Below, one piece after another: positions 50,185 through 58,280 of a stretch of DNA of 64,000 bases (its first letter is position 1; every line of letters begins with the position of its first letter). Under the pieces are notes generated by a model. That model ran no database searches, was not told where the DNA came from, and worked only from the letters and a program-made list of their open reading frames with translations. The stretch covers positions 346,606 through 410,605 of the forward strand of contig NZ_VEAF01000002.1 in assembly GCF_007673775.1 (NCBI RefSeq). Reading direction: 5' to 3'. The translations under genes and the position numbers were made by a program. The DNA is from Curtobacterium sp. 9128 (GTDB lineage Bacteria; Actinomycetota; Actinomycetes; Actinomycetales; Microbacteriaceae).

Positions 50185-50721
50185 ATGACCAGGTGGATCG
50201 CGCTGCTGCGCGGCGTGAACGTCAACGGGATCACGATCCGGTCCGCCGACCTGCGCGCCCTCGTCACCGAGCGCGGGTACCGCGACGTGCGGACCGTGCT
50301 GGCATCGGGCAACGTCGTCTTCGACGCGGACGTGGACGCCACCGGGGACCCGGCCGCGCGCGCCGGTCTCCGGCACGACGTCGAGCAGGCGCTCCGCGAC
50401 CGCTTCGGGTACGACGCCTGGATCGTCCTGGTCCCGCACGCTGCTCTGGCCGCGGTCATCGACGGCTTCCCGTTCCCGAGCGGCCCCGACCGGCACGACT
50501 ACGTCGTGTTCGGCTCCGAGGACACCGCGCTCGACGAGCTCCTGGACGGGCTCGACCTCGACCCGGCGGTCGAGCAGGTCGCCCGCGGCGACGGCGTCGT
50601 GTACTGGTCGTGCCCGAAGGGGTCCAGCACGGACACGGTGTTCGCCCGGCGTGCGGCGGCGGCGCGGTTCAAGCGCACGACGACCACCCGCAACGTGAAC
50701 ACGCTGCGGAAGCTGCTCTGA
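50185..50721 (+). CDS. DUF1697 family protein
   Basis: 178 residues. Hallmarks of DUF1697 are present: WIALLRGVNVNG at the start, LRALVTERGYRDVRTVLASGNVVFDAD, and C-terminal KRTTTTRNVNTLRKLL. The family is widespread and uncharacterised. TACGGT lies 6 nt before the ATG, with no ribosome binding site, so it has its own leaderless promoter rather than sharing the SOS promoter upstream. Confidence 0.92.
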   Translation: MTRWIALLRGVNVNGITIRSADLRALVTERGYRDVRTVLASGNVVFDADVDATGDPAARAGLRHDVEQALRDRFGYDAWIVLVPHAALAAVIDGFPFPSGPDRHDYVVFGSEDTALDELLDGLDLDPAVEQVARGDGVVYWSCPKGSSTDTVFARRAAAARFKRTTTTRNVNTLRKLL

Positions 50722-50736
50722 CCCGAGCGTCGGGGA

Positions 50737-53247
50737 TCAGGCGGTCGTCTCGTCCACCTCGTACTCGCGCACGAGCGAGATCGTCGGGATCGACGCGGTG
50801 ATGACCGAACCGTCGGCGCGCAGCGTGCCCTGGATGTCGCTCGTGGTCGGCGCGTGGCCGTCCATCCGCGGTCCCTGGTGCGGCAGCGGCACGACGGTCG
50901 GTGACGCCGCCTCGATCTCGTACGGCTGGTTGTGCACCCACGCCGTGAACCCCTCGCCGGACTCGACCGTGAACGTGAGGCGCTCCTGCTCGAGGTCGAC
51001 CCGGATCCGCGACCCGTGCACGGTGATCCGGTAGGTCAGGCGCTCCCACGACTTCGGCAGCCGCGGGTTGAAGGTCATCTTCCCGCCGTGGTCCCGCATC
51101 CCGCCGAAGCCGTTCACGAGCCCGCCCCAGATCCCACCCGTCGACGCGATGTGCACGCCGTCGGTGGTGTTGCCGTGCAGGTCGGCCAGGTCGACGTAGA
51201 GCGCCGTGTTGAAGTACTGCTCGGCGAGCTCGTGGTAGCCGACCTCGGCCGCCATGATCGACTGCACGACCGCCGACAGGGTCGAGTCACCCGTCGTCAG
51301 GGCGTCGTAGTAGTCGAAGTCGCGACGCTTCTCGGCCGGGGTGAACTCGTGCCCCTGCAGGAAGAGCGCGAGGACGACGTCCGCCTGCTTCAGGACCTGG
51401 AAGCGGTAGATGACCAGCGGGTGGTAGTGCAGCAGCAGCGGCCGCTTGGACTCGGGGGTGTTCTCGAGGTCCCAGAGTTCCTTGTCGAGGAACTGCGCGT
51501 CCTGCGGGTGGATCCCACGGTGCGGGTCGAAGGGGATCTCCATCGACTCCGCCGCGCGCTCCCAGTCCACGATCTCGCCCGCGTCGAGGCCGGTCCGCCG
51601 GACCATGCGGGCGTACTCCTCGGGGTCGTCGACGGCGAGCTCCCGGCACGCGTTGACCGCGAACCACAGGTTCGCCCGTGCCATCACGTTCGTGTACATG
51701 TTGTCGTCGACGACGGTGGTGTACTCGTCCGGTCCGGTGACGCCGTCGATGTGGAACTTCTGGTCACCGTTCGAGCGCCAGAAGCCGAGGTCCTCCCAGA
51801 GTCGGGCGGTCTCGACGAGGATGTCGATCGCCCCGCGCTTCAGGAACTCGGTGTCGCCGGACGCCCGGACGTACTGCATGAGCGCGTGGGCGATGTCCGC
51901 GTCGATGTGGTATTGCGCCGTGCCGGCCGCGTAGTAGGCGCTCGACTCCTCGCCGTTGATCGTGCGCCACGGGAAGAGCGCACCACGCTGGTTGAGCTCG
52001 CGGGCCCGCGAGCGCGCGGCGTCGAGCATGTTGTAGCGGAAACGGAGGGCGTTCCTGGCGACGATCGGCGCCGTGTACGACAGGAACGGCAGGACGTAGA
52101 TCTCCATGTCCCAGAAGTAGTGGCCGCCGTACCCGGACCCGGTCACGCCCTTCGCCGCGATGCCGTGGCCGTCGGTGCGCGCGGTCGCCTGGGCGAGCAT
52201 GAACAGGTTCCACCGGACGGCCTGCTGGACCTCGGGCTGCCCAGCGACCTCGACGTCACTCCGTGCCCAGTAGTCGTCCATCCAGGCGTGCTGCTTGGCG
52301 AACGTCTCCTCGACGCTCTCGGCATGCGCTCGGTCGAGCGTGCGCTCGCAGCGGTCCGCGAGCTCGCGCGCCGGTACGCCGCGGGAGGTGTGGTACACCA
52401 TGTTCTTCGTCAGGCGGATCGGCTGCCCGGCCCGCGCGTTGATCCGGTAGACGTGCTTGGCGAGGTCGTCCTCGATGGACGAGGACTCGTCCCAGGTGTT
52501 CTCGGTCTCGATGCGGTGTTCGACGCCGACGCAGATCGTCATGCCGGAGCTCGACGCCTGGTAGCCGAGGAGCGACCGGGTGCCCGAGTTGCGCTTGAGC
52601 TTCGGCTCGAGCACCCGCTCGGTGAAGGTCTCGGCCTTGCGCGGGTCGAACGCGGTCGCCGCGGCGCGCATGCCGGCGTGGTACTCGTCGACGACGTCCT
52701 GGCGGTTGAGGATCTGGCTCGAGAGCAGGATCGACGCGTCATGGTCGAGCATCGTGACCTCGTAGTCGATGACCGCGAGGTGCCGGTCCGTGAACGACAC
52801 CAGGCGTCGCGACCGGATCAGCACGCGCTTGCCGGACGGCGTCGACCACTCGGTCTCCCGCAGCAGGAATCCGCCGCGGAAGTCGAGCCGACGGGTGTGC
52901 CGGAGGATGTCCGCCTCGGCGAGGACGAGCGGCTCGTCGTCGACGTAGAGCCGGATCACCTTGGCGTCGGGCGCGTTGATGATCGTCTGGCCGGTCTTGG
53001 CGAACCCGAAGGCGTCCTCCGCGTGGCGGATCGGCCAGGTCTCGTGGAACCCGTTGACGTATGTGCCGTACTGCACCCCGCCGCGGCCCTCGTCGAGATT
53101 GCCACGGAGCCCGAGGTAGCCGTTGCCGACGGCGAAGTTCGTCTCCGCGACGCCCTGCTCGTCGGGTGCGTACTCCGTCTCGACGAGCGCCCACTCGTCG
53201 ACGGGGTACCGCACACGGTCCAGGGGGTCCGAGGTGATGGGGTTCAT
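50737..53247 (-). CDS. Glycoside hydrolase family 65 disaccharide phosphorylase
   Basis: 836 residues, normal GH65 length. N-terminal beta-sandwich (about 1-270), linker, (alpha/alpha)6 barrel and C-terminal sheet. The general-acid glutamate is in VTGPDEYTTVVDDNMYTN (about residue 500). The phosphate-site segment is HIASTGGIWGG (about 695). GH65 enzymes phosphorolyse maltose, trehalose or kojibiose to beta-glucose 1-phosphate and glucose; which one cannot be decided here. The beta-phosphoglucomutase gene just upstream makes glucose 6-phosphate from that product. Confidence 0.93.
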   Translation of the reverse strand: MNPITSDPLDRVRYPVDEWALVETEYAPDEQGVAETNFAVGNGYLGLRGNLDEGRGGVQYGTYVNGFHETWPIRHAEDAFGFAKTGQTIINAPDAKVIRLYVDDEPLVLAEADILRHTRRLDFRGGFLLRETEWSTPSGKRVLIRSRRLVSFTDRHLAVIDYEVTMLDHDASILLSSQILNRQDVVDEYHAGMRAAATAFDPRKAETFTERVLEPKLKRNSGTRSLLGYQASSSGMTICVGVEHRIETENTWDESSSIEDDLAKHVYRINARAGQPIRLTKNMVYHTSRGVPARELADRCERTLDRAHAESVEETFAKQHAWMDDYWARSDVEVAGQPEVQQAVRWNLFMLAQATARTDGHGIAAKGVTGSGYGGHYFWDMEIYVLPFLSYTAPIVARNALRFRYNMLDAARSRARELNQRGALFPWRTINGEESSAYYAAGTAQYHIDADIAHALMQYVRASGDTEFLKRGAIDILVETARLWEDLGFWRSNGDQKFHIDGVTGPDEYTTVVDDNMYTNVMARANLWFAVNACRELAVDDPEEYARMVRRTGLDAGEIVDWERAAESMEIPFDPHRGIHPQDAQFLDKELWDLENTPESKRPLLLHYHPLVIYRFQVLKQADVVLALFLQGHEFTPAEKRRDFDYYDALTTGDSTLSAVVQSIMAAEVGYHELAEQYFNTALYVDLADLHGNTTDGVHIASTGGIWGGLVNGFGGMRDHGGKMTFNPRLPKSWERLTYRITVHGSRIRVDLEQERLTFTVESGEGFTAWVHNQPYEIEAASPTVVPLPHQGPRMDGHAPTTSDIQGTLRADGSVITASIPTISLVREYEVDETTA

Positions 53248-53280
53248 GCGTGCTCCGTGGGGAGGGAGGTGGTCAGGGGC

Positions 53281-53300
53281 GGCCGGGAGGCACGGATCGC
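53281..53300 (+). repeat. Dispersed GGAGGC motif, copy 13
   Basis: CCGGGAGGCACGGATCGC in the gap between the GH65 and phosphoglucomutase genes, with the CGGATCGC extension. Confidence 0.65.
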
Positions 53301-53314
53301 GCCGTGCGGGCCGT

Positions 53315-54082
53315 CTACAGTTCCGCCGTGGCCGGTCGGGGCAGGTCGGGGACGAGCTCGGCGAGGTCCGTCACCACGACGTCGGCGCCGTTCGCGCGGA
53401 GGTCGTCCGCACCCGCTCCGCGGTCGACACCGATCACGAGCCCGAAGGCGCCGTTCCGTCCGGCGGCGACACCGCTCGTGGCGTCCTCGACGACGACGCA
53501 CTCGGCGGCGGTCAGCCCGAAGCGGCTCGCCGCGTCGAGGTAGGTGTCCGGTGCGGGCTTGCCGGGGAGGCCGTCCTCGCGCGCGACGACACCGTCCACG
53601 ATCACCGGGAAGCGCTCGAAGATGCCCGCCGTGCGGAGGACCTGCACCGCGTTCGCGGAGCTCGAGACCACGGCCACCGACATCCCGGCGTCCGTCGCGG
53701 CGACCAGGAAGCGCAGTGACCCGGGGTAGGGCTCGACGCCGTGCTCGGCGAGCTCGGCGGTGAACTCGGCGTTCTTGCGGTTCCCGAGCCCGCACACGGT
53801 GTCCTGGTCGGGGCCGTCGTCGGGCGAGCCCTCGGGCAGGTCGATGCCGCGCGACTCCAGCAGCGAGCGGACCCCGTCGTACCGCGGCTTGCCGTCGATC
53901 GAGTCGAAGTAGTCCTGCTCGGTGTACGGGGCGACGCCGTGCTGCTCCAGGTACGGCGTGAAGAGCCGGCTCCACGCGCGCATGTGCACGTCGGCCGTCG
54001 GCGTCAGCACCCCGTCGAGGTCGAAGAGGAGCGCGCGCATGTCAGCGAGGCGCGCAGGGGTCCGTCGATCCGACGACGTCAT
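53315..54082 (-). CDS. pgmB: Beta-phosphoglucomutase (HAD family)
   Basis: 255 residues, ATG 54082 (GGAAGG upstream). Motif I LLFDLDGVLTPTADVHMRAW (about residue 20) carries the nucleophile and the acid/base Asp. Then come VAVVSSSANAVQVL, GKPAPDTYLDAA (Lys) and VVEDATSGVAAGRNG. The cap insert is of the PgmB type. It converts beta-glucose 1-phosphate to glucose 6-phosphate and lies 67 bp upstream of the GH65 gene, forming a complete disaccharide-to-G6P unit. No transporter gene is next to it. Confidence 0.92.
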   Translation of the reverse strand: MTSSDRRTPARLADMRALLFDLDGVLTPTADVHMRAWSRLFTPYLEQHGVAPYTEQDYFDSIDGKPRYDGVRSLLESRGIDLPEGSPDDGPDQDTVCGLGNRKNAEFTAELAEHGVEPYPGSLRFLVAATDAGMSVAVVSSSANAVQVLRTAGIFERFPVIVDGVVAREDGLPGKPAPDTYLDAASRFGLTAAECVVVEDATSGVAAGRNGAFGLVIGVDRGAGADDLRANGADVVVTDLAELVPDLPRPATAEL

Positions 54083-54187
54083 GGACACACACCTTCCAGG
54101 CAGCGGAGTCGAACGAGTGCTGCCGTCGAGTCTAGGACCGCTCCAGCCTCCGTGTGCCGTCCGACCCACCCGGGTAGCGTCGGCTCC

Positions 54188-54607
54188 GTGCCAGCCGCTC
54201 CCGCCGCGCTCCGCCTCCGTGCCGTCGCCGTCGCCGTCCGCGACCACCGGGTGCTCGTCGTGCTCCGACACCGTGACGGGAACGCGTACGCGGTCCTGCC
54301 GGGCGGCGGTGTCGAGGCCGGCGAGACCCCGCAGCAGGCGTGCGTCCGGGAGCTCCGCGAGGAGACCGGACTCGACGGGGTCGCCGAGGCGCTGCTGCCG
54401 GTGGGCCTCGACCGGGACGCCCCGGCTCTGTACTTCCGGGTCAGCGTCGGCGACGCGACGCCGGCGATGCCCGCGGACGCGCCGGAGGCCCGGCGTGCGA
54501 CCGCGACGAACCGCTACGACCCGACGTGGGTGCCGCTCGACGACCTCGACCGGATCGGACTCCGTCCCGAGCGGGCACGGCGAGCCGTCGAGCTCGCCGT
54601 CAGCTGA
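54188..54607 (+). CDS. NUDIX hydrolase
   Basis: 139 residues. Complete Nudix box GGGVEAGETPQQACVREL continuing to REETGL (about residues 43-65), with all catalytic glutamates. Substrate is unknown (nucleoside diphosphate derivative). GTG 54188 lies 7 nt after TAGCGT. The 3' end overlaps the convergent alpha/beta hydrolase gene by 8 bp. Confidence 0.92.
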   Translation: MPAAPAALRLRAVAVAVRDHRVLVVLRHRDGNAYAVLPGGGVEAGETPQQACVRELREETGLDGVAEALLPVGLDRDAPALYFRVSVGDATPAMPADAPEARRATATNRYDPTWVPLDDLDRIGLRPERARRAVELAVS

Positions 54608-55343
54608 GCGCGCCGGACCGGAGCCGTTCGACCCACCGCTCGACCGCGGCGCTGATCTGCGCCCGGGCCGCCGCGGGCGAGATCGTCGCGACGCCGTCGC
54701 CCGGTTGCGGCCCGTATGCACCGAAGTCGGCGTGGTTCGCGCCCTGGACCTCGGTCGTCGTCGCGGACGCGGGGAGTTCGTGGCGGGCGGCGTCGACCTT
54801 CTCCGGGGTGGACAGCCCGTCGCGCGAACCGGAGACGCTCAGCACGTCGAGGCCGCTCCCGGACAGGTCGTTCGCGCAGTAGCTGCCGAGGAGCAGGAGC
54901 CCGGCCACGCCGGGGTCGTCCGCGAGCTGGCAGGCCCGGACCCCGCCGAGCGAGTGTCCGCCGACGGCCCAGGTCCGGACGTCGGGGGCGTGCGACTCGA
55001 AGGTGGACAGCGGTCGGAGGTCGAAGAACGCCAGGTGCAGCGTCGGCTTCGTGATGACGACCGTCGTGCCGCGCGCGACCACCTGCCGGAACGTGGCCAT
55101 GTACGCGTACGGATCGACCTTCGCGCCGGGGACGAACACGACCCCCACGCCGTTCGCGGTCCCGGTCGGGGTCATCACCACGGCGTCCCCGGCGTCGCGC
55201 ACAGCGACCCGGTCGTCGCGCCAGACCTGCAGTGCGGCGGACCGGGTGCCCTGCATGACGATGTTCGCCCACACCAGGAAGACCACCACGACGACGAGCA
55301 GCACGGCGACGACCCAGGCGGTCCAGCGCAGCGGTCGGCTCAT
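54600..55343 (-). CDS. Membrane-anchored alpha/beta hydrolase
   Basis: 247 residues, ATG 55343. One N-terminal membrane helix (about 8-28) acts as anchor or uncleaved signal, so the enzyme faces outside. Nucleophile in VGGHSLGGVRA (about 123), Asp in SGSRDGLSTP (about 178) and His in GANHADFG (about 207). This is the Abhydrolase_5-type family of secreted esterases; substrate unknown. The start overlaps the upstream methyltransferase stop (ATGA). Confidence 0.88.
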   Translation of the reverse strand: MSRPLRWTAWVVAVLLVVVVVFLVWANIVMQGTRSAALQVWRDDRVAVRDAGDAVVMTPTGTANGVGVVFVPGAKVDPYAYMATFRQVVARGTTVVITKPTLHLAFFDLRPLSTFESHAPDVRTWAVGGHSLGGVRACQLADDPGVAGLLLLGSYCANDLSGSGLDVLSVSGSRDGLSTPEKVDAARHELPASATTTEVQGANHADFGAYGPQPGDGVATISPAAARAQISAAVERWVERLRSGALS

Positions 55344-56416
55344 CGGGCGTCCTCCGGTCGGCGGGCGGTGACGGTGAGCCACCGTTCCTCGGCTCCCGGC
55401 GCGGTGGTCTCACGGACGACGACGTCGGTCCAGCCGGTCTCGGACACCACCGACGCGAGCGCGTCCTCGGTCCAGTAGGTGAAGTGTCGTGGCCGGTCGA
55501 GCTTCCGCGTGCTCCAGTCCTCGCTGTCGCCGCGCTTCACGGTCGCGGCGAGCACCCCGCCGGGGACGACGGCCACGAGGGCGCGGCGGAGCACGCCGGG
55601 GAGCTCCTCGCGTCGGACGTGCAGGAGCACCGCGTTGGCGAACACGGCGTCGTACCCGCCGCCGAACACCCCGGTGCGGACGTCGAGCACGCGCGCGGTG
55701 TGCCCGTCGGCGCGGAGCCGGTCGACGAACGAGCGGGCGCCGTCGGTGCGGTCCACCCGGAGACCGGCCTCCTCGAGTGCCCTGGCGTCCCGCCCGGGGC
55801 CTGAACCGAGTTCCAGGACACGGGCTCCGACCGGGACGAGCCCGAGGAGGTCGTCGACGAGCCCGGCACGGTGGCCGTCGGTGCGGTCGGCGTACCGGTC
55901 GGCGGCGTGCTCGTAGGTGTGGAGCGTGCGGTCCGTGGCGAGGTCCCGCCGCATGCGGACCTCGTGCCGGCCGTCGGGCAGGACGTCGCCGGGCTCGTCG
56001 ACCGCCCGGAAGCCGTGTCGCTCGTACGTCCGTCGCGCCGGGGCGTTGTCCGGCATCACCGACAGCTCGAGTTCGGCGGCGTCGGTCCCCGCCGCCCACC
56101 GGACGATCTCCTCGATGAGCCGATCGGCGACCCCGTGACCGCGGGCGGCCGGGTCGACCCACATCGAGATCAGCTCGACGCGGTCGTCGTCGCCGGGCGT
56201 GCCGCTGGCCATGCCCACGGCGCGGTCGCCCTCGGTCGCCACCAGGTCGAGTGCTCCCGGGATCGACAGTCGCGCCCGCCACCGGTCCTCCGGCGCATCC
56301 GCCCACTCGTCCAGGCGCGACCCGAACGCCTGCGGCGCATCGGTGAGCGCCGCCAGCCGGACCGGGCGCCACACCTGCCAGTCGTCGGCGGTCAGGGCGC
56401 GGAGCTCGATCGTCAC
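55340..56416 (-). CDS. Fused GNAT acetyltransferase - SAM methyltransferase
   Basis: 358 residues from GTG 56416, with TAGCGT 6 nt upstream. Residues 1-158 are a complete GNAT domain (VELISMWVDPAARGHGVADRLI is the acetyl-CoA loop, about 82-100; NAPARRTYERHGF near its end). Residues about 165-358 are a class I methyltransferase with motif I VLELGSGPGRDA (about 200) and AVFANAVLLHV (motif IV). Such a fusion suggests two modifications of one substrate or a pair of linked detoxifications. Both halves keep cofactor motifs. Neither substrate is known. Confidence 0.87.
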   Translation of the reverse strand: MTIELRALTADDWQVWRPVRLAALTDAPQAFGSRLDEWADAPEDRWRARLSIPGALDLVATEGDRAVGMASGTPGDDDRVELISMWVDPAARGHGVADRLIEEIVRWAAGTDAAELELSVMPDNAPARRTYERHGFRAVDEPGDVLPDGRHEVRMRRDLATDRTLHTYEHAADRYADRTDGHRAGLVDDLLGLVPVGARVLELGSGPGRDARALEEAGLRVDRTDGARSFVDRLRADGHTARVLDVRTGVFGGGYDAVFANAVLLHVRREELPGVLRRALVAVVPGGVLAATVKRGDSEDWSTRKLDRPRHFTYWTEDALASVVSETGWTDVVVRETTAPGAEERWLTVTARRPEDAR

Positions 56417-56502
56417 GCTCTGACGCTACCGCGCGGACGTACCCGGACGACACGCGCTCCGGCTGCGTGCGCGGCCGGGCGCAGCGCCGTCGCCACGGGC
56501 GG

Positions 56503-56955
56503 TCAGAGCGGTCGGGACCACGCGACCTCGCGGTCGAGCTGACCCGTCGCCCGGAAGAGCGCCACCTGCGTCGTCGCACCGAGGACCGCGGCGAGTGCCG
56601 CCCGGTCCGCGGACTCGAACCCGAGGCCCTGCCAGAACGGACCGGACCGACGGCTGAAGAGCCACGCACGCTCCACTCCGACCCCTGCTGCCGCGGTCAG
56701 TGCGAACGCGGCGAGCCGGGTACCGGCACCGGAGCCGCGGAGGGTCGGAGCGACGGCGACGCTGCGGAGGAGGGCGTGCCTCCCGTCCGCGCTGCGCTCG
56801 AAGCCGGTCGAACCGACGACGGCACCGCTGTCGTCGCGGACGACCCAGAGCCGGACGCCCGGGTCGTCGAGCCCGGCGACCGTCAGGTCGCTCGCGGCGA
56901 GGAAGCCGCGCACGTCCGCGACGTCGGCGGGACCGACGGCGAGGGGTTCGTGCAC
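56503..56955 (-). CDS. GNAT family N-acetyltransferase, ArsN2-like
   Basis: 150 residues from GTG 56955; TAGTCT lies 8 nt upstream. GNAT core: VVGSTGFERS, LLRSVAVAPTLRGSGAGTRLAAFAL (acetyl-CoA loop, about 68-90) and GPFWQGLGFESADR near the end. The pattern resembles the ArsN2 arsenic-resistance acetyltransferases, but no ars genes adjoin (the arsR-type gene is 7 kb away and lacks cysteines). Arsenic function is therefore doubtful. Confidence 0.85.
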   Translation of the reverse strand: MHEPLAVGPADVADVRGFLAASDLTVAGLDDPGVRLWVVRDDSGAVVGSTGFERSADGRHALLRSVAVAPTLRGSGAGTRLAAFALTAAAGVGVERAWLFSRRSGPFWQGLGFESADRAALAAVLGATTQVALFRATGQLDREVAWSRPL

Positions 56956-56966
56956 GGCTCCCGAGA

Positions 56967-57593
56967 CTACGCGGTGATCGCGGCGCGGATCGCGGCAGCA
57001 GCCGCACCCACGTCGGGGGCGCTGTAGATCGCGCTGCCGGCGACGGCGACGCGCGCGCCCGACTCCTGGACGGCGGCGACGGAGTCGGCGTTGATGCCGC
57101 CCGCGACCGAGAACGGCACTCCGGAGGCCTTGCCGTCGGTGAGCAGCGAGTCGAACGTGTAGCCGTCCTCGGCCTGCTCGTCGAGACCGGCGTGCATCTC
57201 GACGAACTCGGCGCCGAGGGCGATGACCTCGCGTGCGCGGGCAGCCTTGTCGGCGACGCCGATGAGGTCGACGACGATGCCCTTGCCGTGCTTCTTCGCG
57301 GCACCGATCGCACCGGAGATGGTGCTGTCGCCGGCGACGCCGAGCACGGTGACCAGGTCAGCGCCGGCCTGGAACGCGATGTCCGCTTCGAGCTCGCCGG
57401 CGTCCATCGTCTTGAGGTCGGCGAACACGATCTTGTCCGGGTGGGCTTCCTTGACGGCGGTGATCGCGGAGAGACCGGCGCTCTTGATGAGCGGCGTGCC
57501 GAGCTCGATGATGTCGACGTGCGGGGCGGCCGCCGCGGCGAGCTCGAGGGCGGCTTCGGTGGTCAGGGTGTCCATGGCGAACTGGAGCTGCAT
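56967..57593 (-). CDS. hxlA: 3-hexulose-6-phosphate synthase
   Basis: 208 residues, ATG 57593 chosen because GAAAGG lies just upstream; an ATG 15 nt earlier contains that site. OMP-decarboxylase-like TIM barrel: MQLQFAMDTLTTEAALEL, HVDIIELGTPLI, VFADLKTMDAGE (the D.K.D catalytic array), and FSVAGGINADSV at the phosphate site. It condenses formaldehyde with ribulose 5-phosphate. It lies directly after hxlB in one unit, giving the RuMP formaldehyde-fixation module. Confidence 0.95.
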   Translation of the reverse strand: MQLQFAMDTLTTEAALELAAAAAPHVDIIELGTPLIKSAGLSAITAVKEAHPDKIVFADLKTMDAGELEADIAFQAGADLVTVLGVAGDSTISGAIGAAKKHGKGIVVDLIGVADKAARAREVIALGAEFVEMHAGLDEQAEDGYTFDSLLTDGKASGVPFSVAGGINADSVAAVQESGARVAVAGSAIYSAPDVGAAAAAIRAAITA

Positions 57594-57604
57594 GGTGGTG
57601 CCTT

Positions 57605-58171
57605 TCATTCGAGGTTGGCGTGTCGGGGCCAGAGGTCGTCGGCGGACTGCCCGCCTCGGGCCCAGAGCGTGTGGAACAGCGCGTCACCGAGGAGCGCGAC
57701 GGCCTGTTCGAAGAGGCTCCCGGCGTACTGGGCCGAGGCCGTGCCGGAGCGGTCGGTCTTCGTCGCGGCCGGCACCACGAGGGTGACCGTCGCGACCTCG
57801 GACAACGGGGAGTCGGCGGTGGTGGAGATCGCGACGACGTCGGCGCCCACCGATGCGGCGGTCTCTGCGGCGGCGACGATGCCGGCCGTCGTGCCGGAAC
57901 CGCTCGCCACGACGAGCACGTCGCCGGACCGGATCGCCGGCGTCGTCACCTCGCCGACGACGTGGACGTCGAGCCCGAGGTGCATGAGCCGCATCGCCGT
58001 CATCCGGAGTGCGAGTCCGGACCGGCCTGCGCCGTGCACGAACACCCGGTCCGCGTCACCGATCAGCGCGAGGGCCCGGTCGGACGCGGCGTCGTCGCGG
58101 AGGTCCGCCACGAGGGCGCTGACCTCGCCGATGATCAGGTCGAGGGCGTCGGAGACGGTCGGGAGGGACAT
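57605..58171 (-). CDS. hxlB: 6-phospho-3-hexuloisomerase
   Basis: 188 residues, ATG 58171 with GGGAGG. SIS-domain fold: FVHGAGRSGLALRMTAMRLMHLG (about 45-68), VVASGSGTTAGIV (about 90-102) and the typical C-terminus FEQAVALLGDALFHTL. It isomerises hexulose 6-phosphate to fructose 6-phosphate, completing the entry of formaldehyde carbon into glycolysis. It is first in the hxlB-hxlA unit and divergent from an HATPase-LuxR gene with 109 bp between starts. Confidence 0.95.
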   Translation of the reverse strand: MSLPTVSDALDLIIGEVSALVADLRDDAASDRALALIGDADRVFVHGAGRSGLALRMTAMRLMHLGLDVHVVGEVTTPAIRSGDVLVVASGSGTTAGIVAAAETAASVGADVVAISTTADSPLSEVATVTLVVPAATKTDRSGTASAQYAGSLFEQAVALLGDALFHTLWARGGQSADDLWPRHANLE

Positions 58172-58280
58172 GGACCCAGCCTGGTGCCGTCGTCGTGAGC
58201 GCACCGCTACCCGCCGCGGCAGGGTCCCCACCCGATCGAGTGGCCCCGTCTCTCCGGGTGGGCCGGGTAGGTTCGCGGAC

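Noticed and set aside
50932..53763. 943-codon open frame antisense to the GH65 gene
   Set aside because: The sense strand encodes a full GH65 enzyme with its catalytic motif; the antisense product has none.
56503..56955. Arsenic-resistance locus
   Set aside because: The GNAT protein resembles ArsN2, but no arsenic reductase, pump or cysteine-bearing ArsR adjoins. The ArsR-type gene at 49160 lacks metal-binding cysteines and pairs with a drug-type MFS.
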